Shown here piece after piece: positions 9,126 to 17,650 of a stretch of DNA of 64,000 nt. Position numbers and translations under genes: made by a program. The notes beneath the pieces were generated by a model, which had not been told where the DNA came from, searched no databases, and saw only the letters and a program-made list of their open reading frames with translations. This stretch comes from Ruminococcus_C callidus (GTDB lineage Bacteria; Bacillota; Clostridia; Oscillospirales; Ruminococcaceae): assembly GCF_049562855.1 (NCBI RefSeq), contig NZ_CP186925.1, positions 248,001-312,000 on the forward strand, read 5' to 3'. Each line of letters begins with the position of its first letter. Position 1 is the stretch's first letter.

Positions 9126-9854
9126 ATGCGGCATACACAAGCGATCATTCTGGCAGCAGTGCTGCTTGCCGGTATCGTGTCCGGCGGCTGCACCCGAATC
9201 CACAGTGCAGAGGAATTGACAAAGGACACCAGACCGGAAACCACGCCGGTGTTCACCGATGCCCCGAAGCTGGAATTCTCCGCAGATGGGGTAGACCCTT
9301 ACGCCAATGTGATCGCGTACTATGTGGAACAGTATCAGAAAGATCTGGAAAGTGACGATATGCTTCAGCCGTTCACCTATGTGCTCTATGATATGGACAA
9401 GGACGGCACACCGGAACTGATCGTTCGGACAGGCTACAGCGAAGCGGATTATGCCCTCTACGTCTGGACAGCCGATGCGGACAAACAGCCGGTACAGGTG
9501 GAGGGCTGTGGAAACGGTGCCCATACCCAGATCTACGGCTCGGAAACAGAACTGGGCTTTTTCATCAACAGCTGTCACATGGACACGGAATATATTGCAC
9601 AGGATTATCTGACAGAGGGGAACTCGCTGGAAGAAGTGCAGATCTACGCCTACCAGATGGAGAACGAAGCACAGTCGGCTTACGGCTATTACGATCTCAC
9701 CGCCGGAGAGGGCTTTTTCCGGCTGGACGAGCAGAGCATCGAGGACTATCGCTATAAAGCCAGCCCGCAGGTGAAAGATGCCAAAACTGCCCTGTCGCTG
9801 GAGGAGTATCAGAAACAGCTGGAACAGCTGGACAATGCTCACGCTGTGGGATAA
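9126..9854 (+). CDS. Predicted lipoprotein, unknown function
   Basis: 242 aa with a short hydrophobic signal and lipobox SGGC at residues 20-23, so the mature protein starts at Cys23 on the outer membrane face. The mature part is acidic, with YDMDKDGTPELIVRTGY, an FG-GAP/EF-hand-like segment often seen in Ruminococcus lipoproteins. AGGAGG lies 8 bases before the start and the gene follows the U32 gene by 12 bases, so it is probably the last gene of that operon. No enzyme motif was recognised. Confidence 0.75.
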   Translation: MRHTQAIILAAVLLAGIVSGGCTRIHSAEELTKDTRPETTPVFTDAPKLEFSADGVDPYANVIAYYVEQYQKDLESDDMLQPFTYVLYDMDKDGTPELIVRTGYSEADYALYVWTADADKQPVQVEGCGNGAHTQIYGSETELGFFINSCHMDTEYIAQDYLTEGNSLEEVQIYAYQMENEAQSAYGYYDLTAGEGFFRLDEQSIEDYRYKASPQVKDAKTALSLEEYQKQLEQLDNAHAVG

Positions 9855-9872
9855 AACTTTCATAGATCGTAT

Positions 9873-9921
9873 AAAACGCCTCGGCAAACGGTAAAAATTC
9901 CGTTTGCCGAGGCGTTTTAGT
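9873..9921 (+). terminator. Strong terminator closing the mltG operon
   Basis: A perfect 19-bp stem (AAAACGCCTCGGCAAACGG and its complement) with an 8-base loop. The complementary arm ends in TTTT, and TTTAGTTT-like bases follow. It could work on either strand. Confidence 0.9.
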
Positions 9922-9924
9922 TTA

Positions 9925-9957
9925 GGCAATACCGCACAATCTTTGTGCGGTATTGCC
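9925..9957. repeat. Minimal palindrome of TIR family 1
   Basis: 33 bp: the two 15-bp ends of family 1 joined by a 3-base loop, with the whole interior missing. It lies between convergent genes. Confidence 0.85.
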
Positions 9958-9974
9958 CTTATTATCAACATACC

Positions 9975-10724
9975 CTAGTGTATTTTCCGCATCTTTTCCA
10001 TAGTGATCGCTGTCACGATCCACCGCAGCCACGGCAGACACATGACCACCTGCAAAAAGATTCGCCAGGGCTTTTTCCAGCCCAGACAGGGAGCACAGGC
10101 GATCAGATACCGGCTGCCGTAGACAATGCCCATGACATAGGGAATCAGCAGGGCGACAAGATACAGCAGCAGGGGCAGAGCCATCAGAAGTGTCACATAT
10201 CCCAGCATCACGGCTCCGAAAATAATTGCCGGCAGGAAAATAATGCCGAACATCAGAACCAGCAGTGCAAATATCCACCAGAAACTGAGCAGGTACACAA
10301 GCAGAATGACACCGGAAACCAGCATCAGCAGGAAAAACGGCAGGGAGAGCCACAGCATGGTCAGCTGTTGTTTTGCCGCCTGCTGCGGGGTGCTGCCGGT
10401 TTGGGAAATGGGTACACAGCTGCAAGTGCGTACCATGGTATAGCACCATGTCATGGCACAAAATGCTACTGCCAGTTTGGGCAGGAAGGACAGCGGTGCC
10501 GGCAGATCATACAAATACCGCAGGACTTGCAGCACAGGATTCGAATCGGTCTGGTTCGGGAACAGAACGTACACCCAAACCATCGCTGCCAGCGGAAGCA
10601 GTGCTCCAACCAGTGAAAACAGATGCAGCAGTACCTGTGAGCGGGTGCGTTCTGGGTGCAGCTTTCCGACAATGTCCAGAATCACCAGCACGGCACAGCC
10701 GATGCCGCAGAGAATTGGCAGCAC
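9975..10724 (-). CDS. Multi-pass membrane protein, unknown function
   Basis: 249 aa with about six hydrophobic segments and few charged residues. The start is a GTG four bases after the proA stop, with GGGAG overlapping the proA end, so translation is coupled to proA. No family motif was recognised. The C-terminal end is basic (TMEKMRKIH), consistent with a cytoplasmic tail. Confidence 0.7.
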   Translation of the reverse strand: MLPILCGIGCAVLVILDIVGKLHPERTRSQVLLHLFSLVGALLPLAAMVWVYVLFPNQTDSNPVLQVLRYLYDLPAPLSFLPKLAVAFCAMTWCYTMVRTCSCVPISQTGSTPQQAAKQQLTMLWLSLPFFLLMLVSGVILLVYLLSFWWIFALLVLMFGIIFLPAIIFGAVMLGYVTLLMALPLLLYLVALLIPYVMGIVYGSRYLIACAPCLGWKKPWRIFLQVVMCLPWLRWIVTAITMEKMRKIH

Positions 10725-10727
10725 GAC

Positions 10728-11990
10728 TTACTCCCGAATCTGGCCGTTGCCACTGACCAGATACTTCACTGTGGTCAGTTCGTGCAGTCCCATAGGTCCT
10801 CTTGCGTGGAGCTTCTGGGTGGAGATGCCGATCTCTGCACCGTAGCCGAACTCGCCGCCGTCGGTAAATCGCGTGGAGGCGTTGACATAGACGACTGCCG
10901 CATCAACGGTTCGCTGGAATTTCTGGGCAGCGTCCAGATCGCGGGTGATGATGCATTCCGAGTGCTTGGTGCTGTACTTGGCGATATGTGCCATGGCTTC
11001 GTCCAGACTTGCCACCACTTTCACGGTAATTTTGTAGTCGTTGAATTCTGTGTCATACAGTTCTTCCGTCACCGGCTGAACGGCATCGCCTAGAATCTTC
11101 CGTGTCTGTTCATCGCCGTAAATAGTCACATCATGGGTGCGGAATGCAGCCTGTACCCGCGGCAGAATTTCTGCGGCAACGTCCTGATGCACGATCAGCC
11201 CTTCAATGGCGTTGCAGACAGAGGGACGCTGGGTCTTGGCGTTGTCGATGATGCGGACAGCCATTTCATAATCCGCTTCGCCGTGCAGGCAGCTGTCCAC
11301 ATAGACGTGACAGTTTCCGGCACCGGTTTCAATGACCGGCACGGTGGACTGCCGCAGCACTGCCTGAATCAGACCGGCACCGCCGCGGGGGATCAGCACG
11401 TCCAGATAGCCAGTCAGGTGCATCATGTCGGCGGCAGTTTCACGGGAAGTGTCCTCCACCAGTTGAATGATGTCCTTGGGCAGTCCGGCAGTTTCCACAG
11501 CGTCCCGCATGATCTCTGCCAGTGCGGTGTTGGAGTGGATCGCCTCCTTGCCGCCGCGGAGAATGACCACGTTTCCGGCTTTCAGGCAGAGGGTGGCAGC
11601 ATCTACGGTGACATTGGGGCGGGATTCAAAGATAATGCCGATGACACCCAGCGGCACACGGGTTTTGAGGATCTGCAAGCCGTTGGGGCGGACAGAGCCG
11701 CTGTCTACAGAACCAATGGGATCTTCGGCGGCGATCAGCTGGCGGGCAGCATTTGCCATGCCGGAAATGCGGGCAGGAGTCAGCCGCAGTCGATCCTGCA
11801 GCGATTCTGTCATGTGGTTCTGTACGGCAGCCTCCAAGTCTTTGGCGTTGGCGGCGAGGATTTCCTCCTGTCTTGCCAGCAGGGCATCGGCAATGGCAGC
11901 GAGGGCGTTGTTTTTGACCTGCGGTGCGGCAGTGGCAATGGCGGATTCCACAGCTTTTGCCTTGACACCAAGGGTTTCAGCGTAATTCAT
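10728..11990 (-). CDS. proA: Glutamate-5-semialdehyde dehydrogenase (gamma-glutamyl phosphate reductase)
   Basis: 420 aa, full length. Second step of proline synthesis: reduces gamma-glutamyl phosphate with NADPH. The catalytic cysteine is Cys259 in RPSVCNAIEG; FESRPNVTVDAA and LKAGNVVILRGGKEA are the cofactor-side motifs. AAGGAG lies 8 bases before the ATG. proB, its partner, lies 1.4 kb upstream on the same strand instead of directly adjacent. The gap holds a GNAT gene and several repeats. Confidence 0.95.
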   Translation of the reverse strand: MNYAETLGVKAKAVESAIATAAPQVKNNALAAIADALLARQEEILAANAKDLEAAVQNHMTESLQDRLRLTPARISGMANAARQLIAAEDPIGSVDSGSVRPNGLQILKTRVPLGVIGIIFESRPNVTVDAATLCLKAGNVVILRGGKEAIHSNTALAEIMRDAVETAGLPKDIIQLVEDTSRETAADMMHLTGYLDVLIPRGGAGLIQAVLRQSTVPVIETGAGNCHVYVDSCLHGEADYEMAVRIIDNAKTQRPSVCNAIEGLIVHQDVAAEILPRVQAAFRTHDVTIYGDEQTRKILGDAVQPVTEELYDTEFNDYKITVKVVASLDEAMAHIAKYSTKHSECIITRDLDAAQKFQRTVDAAVVYVNASTRFTDGGEFGYGAEIGISTQKLHARGPMGLHELTTVKYLVSGNGQIRE

Positions 11991-12073
11991 GGGTATGCTC
12001 CTTTCCGAATGATAAAAAGTGGGATTGACGATTCAAAGAAGATTTTTTTGGTGCAGCAATTTTTCTAAAAAAT
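11988..12073 (-). repeat. Leader sequence shared with the GNAT gene (direct repeat)
   Basis: The start-codon region and about 80 bases upstream of proA closely match 12751-12829 upstream of the GNAT gene, including the ribosome site and the segment GTGCAGC-x-ATTTTTCTAAAAAATGCTG (17+ bases). One looks like a copy of the other. Confidence 0.7.
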
Positions 12074-12215
12074 GCTGCCGAGGTCCAGGGCGAGAAGCCC
12101 TGGTCGCTGTCCGCAGACAGCGAAATCTCTGCGCCGTGCTTTTGGCGCATGGAGAAAAGGGTGAGAAAATCGACAGATTTTCGAGGGAAAGCGAACACGA
12201 CCGCTTTCCCTGGCT
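12051..12215 (+). repeat. 165-bp inverted-repeat element, arm 1
   Basis: Contains several nested hairpins, among them CGCTGTCCGCAGACAGCG and CAGGGCGAGAAGCCCTG. An inverted copy lies at about 13160-13327 with roughly 85% identity (estimated by eye). The pair brackets the GNAT gene and a 228-bp element. No open frame here is credible. Confidence 0.75.
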
Positions 12216-12291
12216 GCCCCTTTTGTATTGGTGACTCTGTAAAACATCCCAGTGGGATGTTTTACACGGAAGCGTTCTCTAATGATTTCTT

Positions 12292-12753
12292 TCATGACAG
12301 CGGGTACTGCAAAAACCGCCCGTTTTTCTCGAATCCATATGCGGTGTATAACAGCACACCCATTTCAGACGCAGTGATCCACACGGCTCCGCAGCCATAG
12401 GTTCTGGCTTCTTCCACCACATGATCCAGCAGTTTTCGGGCAATGCCTTGTCTGCGATAGGCGGGGTTCGTGTACATGCTGGAGAGCAGCCCGATTTTGC
12501 CGGTGGGATTGCTGTAGTACGGCGGCTTTTCCACAAACGACATGCCGCTGGTGCCGACAATTTTTTCACCGTCCACCGCCAGCCATGACACGAAAGTGCC
12601 GTCTGCCAGATGCTTCTGGTAGTATGCTGTCAGTGCCGGCTCTAAGTCCAGATCGGACTGTGCCCCTTCTTCTTTTAGCTGCGTGATTCGCATTGTCACA
12701 AATGTGGGAACGTCTGCTTCTGTCAGACGGCGGTAGGTCAGTAGAGCGTTCAT
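12292..12753 (-). CDS. GNAT-family N-acetyltransferase
   Basis: 153 aa. The acetyl-CoA-binding motif A is RRQGIARKLL, preceded by GLLSSMYTNPAY, both standard for GNAT. Substrate unknown. The ATG at 12753 is preferred over the one at 12759 because the AAGGAG is then 8 bases away, the same layout as in proA, whose leader is homologous. It lies between proB and proA and is flanked by inverted repeats, which suggests that it arrived or was rearranged there. Confidence 0.85.
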   Translation of the reverse strand: MNALLTYRRLTEADVPTFVTMRITQLKEEGAQSDLDLEPALTAYYQKHLADGTFVSWLAVDGEKIVGTSGMSFVEKPPYYSNPTGKIGLLSSMYTNPAYRRQGIARKLLDHVVEEARTYGCGAVWITASEMGVLLYTAYGFEKNGRFLQYPLS

Positions 12754-12829
12754 GGGCATGCTCCTTTCCAGATGATAAAGGTGGATGAGAAGATTTTTTA
12801 GTGCAGCTATTTTTCTAAAAAATGCTGTC
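12751..12829 (-). repeat. Second copy of the proA-type leader
   Basis: Matches 11988-12073 upstream of proA, shortened at the far end. See that entry. Confidence 0.65.
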
Positions 12830-12932
12830 CATGTTGATACTGCACCAAGTCTTGTTTCAGGTATCTCGTGAGAAATATTCCACTGGAATATTTCTCATAG
12901 GTTTCTTGCTGGAAAAGGGTAATCAGGGGGAG

Positions 12933-13160
12933 CCACGGAAATCAATTTTCATGATAGCCTCCCCTGAAAGGGGAGGGGGACCGCCGTTAGGCGGTGGAGG
13001 GGTTTTTCGTAAAATCTTTTTATGACATTTTCGGCATAAGTGGAACCCCCTCAGTCAGTGCTACGCACTGCCAGCTCCCCTTTCAGGGGAGCCTCACTTG
13101 TCAAATCTCATAATTTGGCATAATTTAAATCAACATATTTTTAAAAATTGATTTCCGTGG
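12933..13160. repeat. 228-bp TIR element (family 3, copy 1)
   Basis: Imperfect inverted ends CCACGGAAATCAATTTT / AAAATTGATTTCCGTGG. Inside, GC-rich hairpins such as ACCGCCGTTAGGCGGT and paired CCCCTGAAAGGGG blocks. A partly degenerate inverted copy lies at 19940-20185. It abuts arm 2 of the 165-bp repeat. Non-coding. Confidence 0.8.
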
Positions 13161-13327
13161 AGGGGAAGCGGTCTTGTTCGCTTCCCCTCGAAAATCTGCC
13201 GATTTTCTCACCCCTTTCTCCGCGTGCCGAAAGCGTGGCACGGGGAGTTTCGCTGTCTGCGGACAGCGATCAGGGCTCCTCGCCCTGAACCTCGCCAGCA
13301 TTTTTGAAAAAATTGCTGGAGCAAAAA
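13160..13327 (-). repeat. 165-bp inverted-repeat element, arm 2
   Basis: Inverted partner of 12051-12215. Shared hairpin CGCTGTCTGCGGACAGCG. Confidence 0.75.
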
Positions 13328-13368
13328 ACGCTATTGATGCAATCACCTGCGGGTTTCGTGTGATAAAT

Positions 13369-14157
13369 TCATTCTGCCAGAAAATGTGTTCCGATCGGTT
13401 CGCCGTCAAAGAGGGCGTACAGCTGTTCCGGATCTCTGCCGTTCATGATGACCATATCCACGCCGGCTTCGGTGGCAATTTTTGCAGCATTGATCTTGGT
13501 TGCCATGCCGCCGCTGCCCAGTGCCGAACCGGCACCGCCTGCCATTTGTTCAATGCGGGCATCGATTTTCCGGACTTCCCGAATGACCTGTGCATTGGCA
13601 TCGGTGCGGGGGTCGGCGGAGTACAGTCCGTTGATGTCGGACAGGATAATCAGCAGATCTGCTCCCACTGCGGCAGCAACCGTAGCGGAAAGGGAGTCGT
13701 TTTCGCCGATTTCCAGTTCCAGCTCATCGATCGCCACCGTGTCGTTCTCGTTGACAATGGGAATCACACCCATTTCCAGCAGTCTGCCAATGGTGTTCTG
13801 TACGTGGGGCAGACGCTCGTTGGTCAGGGTGGCACGTGTCAGCAAAATCTGTGCCACGGTAACATTATATTTGGAAAACATGTCGTCGTAAATGTGCATC
13901 AGTTCGCACTGTCCCACTGCGGCAGCAGCCTGTTTGGAGGGCGTGTCCTTGGGGCGTTCCGGCAGGTTCAGCTTGCCGACACCCATGCCCACCGCACCGG
14001 AGGAAACCAGCAGCAGTTCCTTTCCCGCGTTGTGGAGGTCGGACAAGATCCGCACCAGATTGGTCATGCGGCGAATGTTCAGTTTTCCGGTTTTATGTGT
14101 CAGCGTGGAGGTTCCCAGCTTGAGAACGATACGCTTTTTTGAGGATACATCTATCAT
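13369..14157 (-). CDS. proB: Glutamate 5-kinase, short form
   Basis: 262 aa. First step of proline synthesis: phosphorylates glutamate. The amino-acid-kinase fold begins at KKRIVLKLGTSTLTH; LLVSSGAVGMG, NENDTVA and GSGGMATKINAA follow in family order. The C-terminal PUA domain of the E. coli enzyme is absent, as in many Clostridia. The frame stays open far upstream of 14157 but only as a shadow of the dehydrogenase; GGAGAAA lies before this ATG. It starts 14 bases after the 2-hydroxyacid dehydrogenase stop. Confidence 0.93.
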   Translation of the reverse strand: MIDVSSKKRIVLKLGTSTLTHKTGKLNIRRMTNLVRILSDLHNAGKELLLVSSGAVGMGVGKLNLPERPKDTPSKQAAAAVGQCELMHIYDDMFSKYNVTVAQILLTRATLTNERLPHVQNTIGRLLEMGVIPIVNENDTVAIDELELEIGENDSLSATVAAAVGADLLIILSDINGLYSADPRTDANAQVIREVRKIDARIEQMAGGAGSALGSGGMATKINAAKIATEAGVDMVIMNGRDPEQLYALFDGEPIGTHFLAE

Positions 14158-14171
14158 TTTGGTTTTTCTCC

Positions 14172-15122
14172 TTATGGTGCAGTAATCACATTCTGCGGCG
14201 TTCCGGCGAGCCAGCACCGTAAATTTTCCGCCGCCAGTTCCAGCAGCCGCTGTCTGGTTTCCAGCGGTGTCCATGCCGCATGGGGTGTCAGTGTGCAGTT
14301 TTCCAGCCCGAACAGCGGCGTATCTCCCATGGGTTCTTCTGTCAGCACGTCCAGTGCGGCACCGGCGATCACGCCCTTTTGCAGAGCCTGTGCCAGGTCG
14401 GCTTCCACGATCAGTCCGCCCCGTGCGGTATTCACCAGCAGAGCCGTGGGCTTCATGGTGCTCAGCCGCCGGGCATTGACCATGCCGGTAGTCTGTTCTG
14501 TCAGGGGCGTGTGCAGGGTGAGAATGTCCGCCTGCCGGAACGCTTCGTCCAGCGATACCAGCGGATAGGGGCAGTTTTGGGGCTGGGTTCGTGTGGCGAT
14601 GCAGAGCCGCATGCCAAAAGCAGCACCAATTGCGGCAACCTTTTTGCCGATGCTGCCGTAGCCCACCACTGCCAGCGTTTTTCCGGCGAGTTCCTGCATG
14701 GGGTAGGGCATGATGCAGAACGTCTTTGCCTGTTTCCACGCACCCTGCCGGACAGCGGCATCATACTGTGCCACGCGGCTGTAGTGGTGAAGGATCAGGG
14801 CAAAGGTGTGCTGTGCCACGGCATCGGTGGAATAGCCTGCCACATTGCAGACTGTCACGCCGTGTGCTTTTGCGGCGGCAATGTCGATGTTGTTATAGCC
14901 GGTGGCACATTCGCCCACATACCGCAGCTTCGGACAGCGGTCGAACAATTCCGCCGGAATGGGCGTTTTGTTGCAGAGAATGCCGTCGGCATCGCTCACA
15001 CGTTCCGCCAGCTGTTCCGGTGCGGTGAGGTCGTAGATCTGCACTTCGCCAAACTGTGAAAATATGTCCAGCGACACCCCGCCGCCGGACAGAGTCGCTC
15101 CGTCTGTCACTACCAGTTTCAT
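14172..15122 (-). CDS. D-isomer specific 2-hydroxyacid dehydrogenase
   Basis: 316 aa. NAD-binding motif VVGYGSIGKKVAAIG; catalytic Arg in NTARGG, Glu in LTEEP and His in TPHAAW, all in place. It resembles glycerate and phosphoglycerate-type dehydrogenases without an ACT domain. Substrate undecided. Its ATG overlaps the stop of the upstream small membrane gene (ATGA), and proB follows by 14 bases, so these genes form one transcript. Confidence 0.88.
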   Translation of the reverse strand: MKLVVTDGATLSGGGVSLDIFSQFGEVQIYDLTAPEQLAERVSDADGILCNKTPIPAELFDRCPKLRYVGECATGYNNIDIAAAKAHGVTVCNVAGYSTDAVAQHTFALILHHYSRVAQYDAAVRQGAWKQAKTFCIMPYPMQELAGKTLAVVGYGSIGKKVAAIGAAFGMRLCIATRTQPQNCPYPLVSLDEAFRQADILTLHTPLTEQTTGMVNARRLSTMKPTALLVNTARGGLIVEADLAQALQKGVIAGAALDVLTEEPMGDTPLFGLENCTLTPHAAWTPLETRQRLLELAAENLRCWLAGTPQNVITAP

Positions 15123-15442
15123 GCGTCGGTTTCCTCAGTTTTGCTGTCAACGGCGGTGTCGGCTGCCTGTGCAGCGGCTGCCTGCTTCTCCTTTTTGCGG
15201 GCGATTATGGACAGAACAATGGCTCCCAGCAGAAGCACCAGTTCAAAGATGCCCACCGTGTGGAACCAGACCTTGTTGTGTTCGCCGCCGACGTAGATCA
15301 GCAGGGAAGCGACGATGCCCACTGCCAGAAGCAGCTGGTACGGGCGACGCAGGCGAATGAACTGCACAACGAAAAAGGCTCCTGCGATCAGGCAGAAGAT
15401 CAGGTGATAGGTGAATGAAATCGGAAATGTACTTGCGTCCAT
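15119..15442 (-). CDS. Small membrane protein, unknown function
   Basis: 107 aa with three hydrophobic helices, a KKEK basic edge and an Ala/Asp/Glu-rich tail. First gene of the run towards proB. AAGGAAG precedes the start and a promoter lies at 15524-15551. No family recognised. Confidence 0.7.
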   Translation of the reverse strand: MDASTFPISFTYHLIFCLIAGAFFVVQFIRLRRPYQLLLAVGIVASLLIYVGGEHNKVWFHTVGIFELVLLLGAIVLSIIARKKEKQAAAAQAADTAVDSKTEETDA

Positions 15443-15523
15443 AGTGAAAAAACTTCCTTTCTGTTGATACGAATCCTGTTTACGGGATTCCCATGACCGG
15501 CGTTCTGCCGGATATACCCTTCT

Positions 15524-15551
15524 ATTATAGCATAGATGATGCTGGTTTGCA
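15524..15551 (-). promoter_or_regulatory. Promoter for the small membrane protein-proB run
   Basis: On the minus strand TTGCAA (15546-15551), 16-base spacer, TATAAT (15524-15529). Confidence 0.6.
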
Positions 15552-15585
15552 ATGGGTTTTGTGCACTTTTTGGGTGGCTGCCCAT

Positions 15586-15618
15586 AGAAAAAGCCGCCGG
15601 CAGAATTGCCGACGGCTT
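15586..15618 (-). terminator. Terminator after the tandem dockerin genes
   Basis: Minus-strand hairpin AAGCCGTCGGCA / TGCCGGCGGCTT followed by TTTTTC, about 115 bases after the stop at 15734. Confidence 0.8.
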
Positions 15619-15733
15619 GCGTTTCAAACGAAAGCAGTTATAAACGTCTGTTTCGTATTTTGTGTCATCAATTTTTTTGAGAAATGCATGCAAAAAGATG
15701 CGAAGCAGACTCTAATACATGCTCAAAATCGCC

Positions 15734-16390
15734 TTAATACACGCTCAAAGTAACGTTTGCCGTTGTTGGTCCAACAACGTTGATATTCACGGTTCCCGGA
15801 ATAGAATCCATTGTGAGATCATAGCGTCCTTCTTCAAAATAAATGGTCTTTTGGATTCCTGCTCCCATAAATCCCACGTCAACCAGTGCAGTTAGAGCAT
15901 CTGTATTGTCCAGAACGCCGTCACCGTTCACGTCCATCAAGTTATAGCATACTTCCGAAAATTCGTCGTTATAATCCAGAACAGAATCCAGAAGATCTGC
16001 ACCCTTTACGTTGGAGCAAGCGTTTCCGGCACCAGATCTGGCAACACAATACAACTGGAAGTACACCGTTACTACGTCCAGCTGAGATGTCTTATCCATT
16101 TGTCCCAGTTCATACACCTGATTCTCATGGATCCAGTCTGCATCGCTCTGGTCAACAACACCGTCGCCGTTCACATCTGCCAGCTTCAACTGCTCCGCAG
16201 TCAAAGCCTCGTTGTCCACATACAGTGCATGTGTCACCATTGCCGCATCGTGTCCGGTGATAAAACCGTCCATGTCTACATCGCCCAGTGCATACGCTCC
16301 CTCAGCACTTGCACTCATAGCAGATACCGGCAGTGCTGCCAGTGCCATAACGCCCGCAAGGACTGCGGAAATACCCTTTCTCATTTTCAT
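15734..16390 (-). CDS. Small secreted dockerin-type protein, paralogue 2
   Basis: 218 aa. Signal peptide ending near AMSASAEG, two dockerin loops (GDVDMDG, ADVNGDG) and a third loop (MDVNGDGVLDNTD) near residue 160. The first 96 residues nearly equal those of the genes at 1669 and 16446; the remainder is related but diverged. A strong AAGGAGGAA site precedes the ATG. It lies 55 bases after its tandem neighbour with no terminator between, so they are probably co-transcribed. Likely extracellular; function beyond docking unknown. Confidence 0.8.
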   Translation of the reverse strand: MKMRKGISAVLAGVMALAALPVSAMSASAEGAYALGDVDMDGFITGHDAAMVTHALYVDNEALTAEQLKLADVNGDGVVDQSDADWIHENQVYELGQMDKTSQLDVVTVYFQLYCVARSGAGNACSNVKGADLLDSVLDYNDEFSEVCYNLMDVNGDGVLDNTDALTALVDVGFMGAGIQKTIYFEEGRYDLTMDSIPGTVNINVVGPTTANVTLSVY

Positions 16391-16445
16391 AAAAATTCCT
16401 CCTTCAAATTAAAAAAACGCGGAATAAATCTTGCACATAACTGCC

Positions 16446-17135
16446 TTAAGCGTTTTCTACACCATACCGAATGCTGTGTTCTACACCAGCTTTGATCTGA
16501 TCCCAGACATTTTCTCTCTCGCCAGCTGCATCGGCATCCACCCAAGCCAGCACCAGATCTTCACCCAGATCATACCGCTTTTCCGTGAAATAAATGGTGT
16601 CCATTTCACATGCACCTCTAAGAGCCACATCCAAAACAGTGACAAACACATCCTCATTATCCAAAACGCCGTCACCATTCACGTCCATCAAGTTGTAGCA
16701 GACTTCCGGCAAAGCATCTTCATAGTACCCGTTTTCCAAAAGAGCCACGCCCTTTTCCAGAGGACGTGCCTTGCCCGCACCCATTCTGGCAATAGTGTAT
16801 GACTGTTCATAAATCGTGCATGCATTCATCGTAAACACGTCGATCTGCCCCAGTGCATACACCTGATTCTCGTGAATCCAGTCTGCATCGCTCTGGTTAA
16901 CAACACCGTCACCGTTTACGTCTGCCAGCCGCAGCTGTTCCGCAGTCAGTGCTTCATTGTCCACATACAGTGCATGTGTCACCATAGCCGCATCGTGTCC
17001 GGTAATGAAACCGTCCATGTCCACATCGCCCAGTGCATACGCTCCCTCAGCACTTGCACTCATGGCAGATACCGGCAGTGCTGCCAGTGCCATAACGCCC
17101 GCAAGAACTGCGGAAATACCCTTTCTCATCTTCAT
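16446..17135 (-). CDS. Small secreted dockerin-type protein, paralogue 3
   Basis: 229 aa, start at 17135 with AAAGGGG upstream. Same plan as paralogues 1 and 2: signal peptide, two paired calcium loops near 37-48 and 72-83, a variable middle, then MDVNGDGVLDNED. The C-terminal tail is longer and more polar. Promoter and leader match those of the gene at 1669, so the duplication included the control region. First gene of a two-gene unit with 15734-16390. Confidence 0.8.
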   Translation of the reverse strand: MKMRKGISAVLAGVMALAALPVSAMSASAEGAYALGDVDMDGFITGHDAAMVTHALYVDNEALTAEQLRLADVNGDGVVNQSDADWIHENQVYALGQIDVFTMNACTIYEQSYTIARMGAGKARPLEKGVALLENGYYEDALPEVCYNLMDVNGDGVLDNEDVFVTVLDVALRGACEMDTIYFTEKRYDLGEDLVLAWVDADAAGERENVWDQIKAGVEHSIRYGVENA

Positions 17136-17205
17136 AAGTAAAAGCCCCTTTCTGGTTGAAAATGCGATAAACTCCTGCCGTTTTGACAGACATTTATCTA
17201 ATTTT

Positions 17206-17234
17206 ATTATAATGGTTTTTTTGTATTTTGTCAA
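17206..17234 (-). promoter_or_regulatory. Consensus promoter of the tandem dockerin genes
   Basis: Minus strand TTGACA (17229-17234), 17 bases, TATAAT (17206-17211). The spacer end and the following leader match the promoter at 1571-1599. Confidence 0.88.
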
Positions 17235-17303
17235 TCTTTCAACCGGTGTGATTTTGCACAAATTTTCACAGAAAAATTCAGCAGATCATACAACCAACGC
17301 CAA

Positions 17304-17338
17304 ACAAAAAAGCGTTCCGGCAAAAGCCGAAACGCTTC
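17304..17338 (-). terminator. Terminator of the rpsF-ssb-rpsR operon
   Basis: Minus strand stem AAGCGTTTCGGC / GCCGGAACGCTT with a TTTT loop, then a T run, 23 bases after the rpsR stop. Confidence 0.85.
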
Positions 17339-17360
17339 CATTTTCGTTGTAAAAAACAGC

Positions 17361-17603
17361 TTAGTCGCTGACATACGGCAGCAGTGCGATGTGTCTTGCA
17401 CGCTTGATTGCAGTTGTCAGTTCACGCTGGTGGAATGCACAAGTGCCGGTGACTCTGCGGGGCAGAATCTTTGCACGTTCAGTCATGCACTTCTTGAGCT
17501 TGGCAACGTCCTTGTAGTCGATACGCTCAACGCGATCTATACAGAACATACAAACCTTTTTGCGGGGGCGTTTGCCGCCACGCTGAGATCTTTCTCTCTC
17601 CAT
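17361..17603 (-). CDS. rpsR: 30S ribosomal protein S18
   Basis: 80 aa. Typical S18: a basic N-terminus with the metal-site-like KVCMFC, then CMTERAKILPRRVTGTC and a KRARHIALLPY end. Binds 16S rRNA together with S6. Cysteine-containing (Zn-type) S18 forms are common in Clostridia. Last gene of rpsF-ssb-rpsR. Confidence 0.95.
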   Translation of the reverse strand: MERERSQRGGKRPRKKVCMFCIDRVERIDYKDVAKLKKCMTERAKILPRRVTGTCAFHQRELTTAIKRARHIALLPYVSD

Positions 17604-17650
17604 GATGTTTTTATCCTCCTATCTGCAATGCGGTATTTCTTTGGATTCGA

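Noticed and set aside
7614..9971. 785-codon open frame on the minus strand
   Set aside because: It is antisense to mltG, the U32 gene and a lipoprotein, all with clear families and ribosome sites. GC-rich coding sequence often leaves such open antisense frames.
13369..14739. Longer proB with an N-terminal extension
   Set aside because: The extension is a shadow of the hydroxyacid dehydrogenase; the kinase fold and ribosome site begin at 14157.
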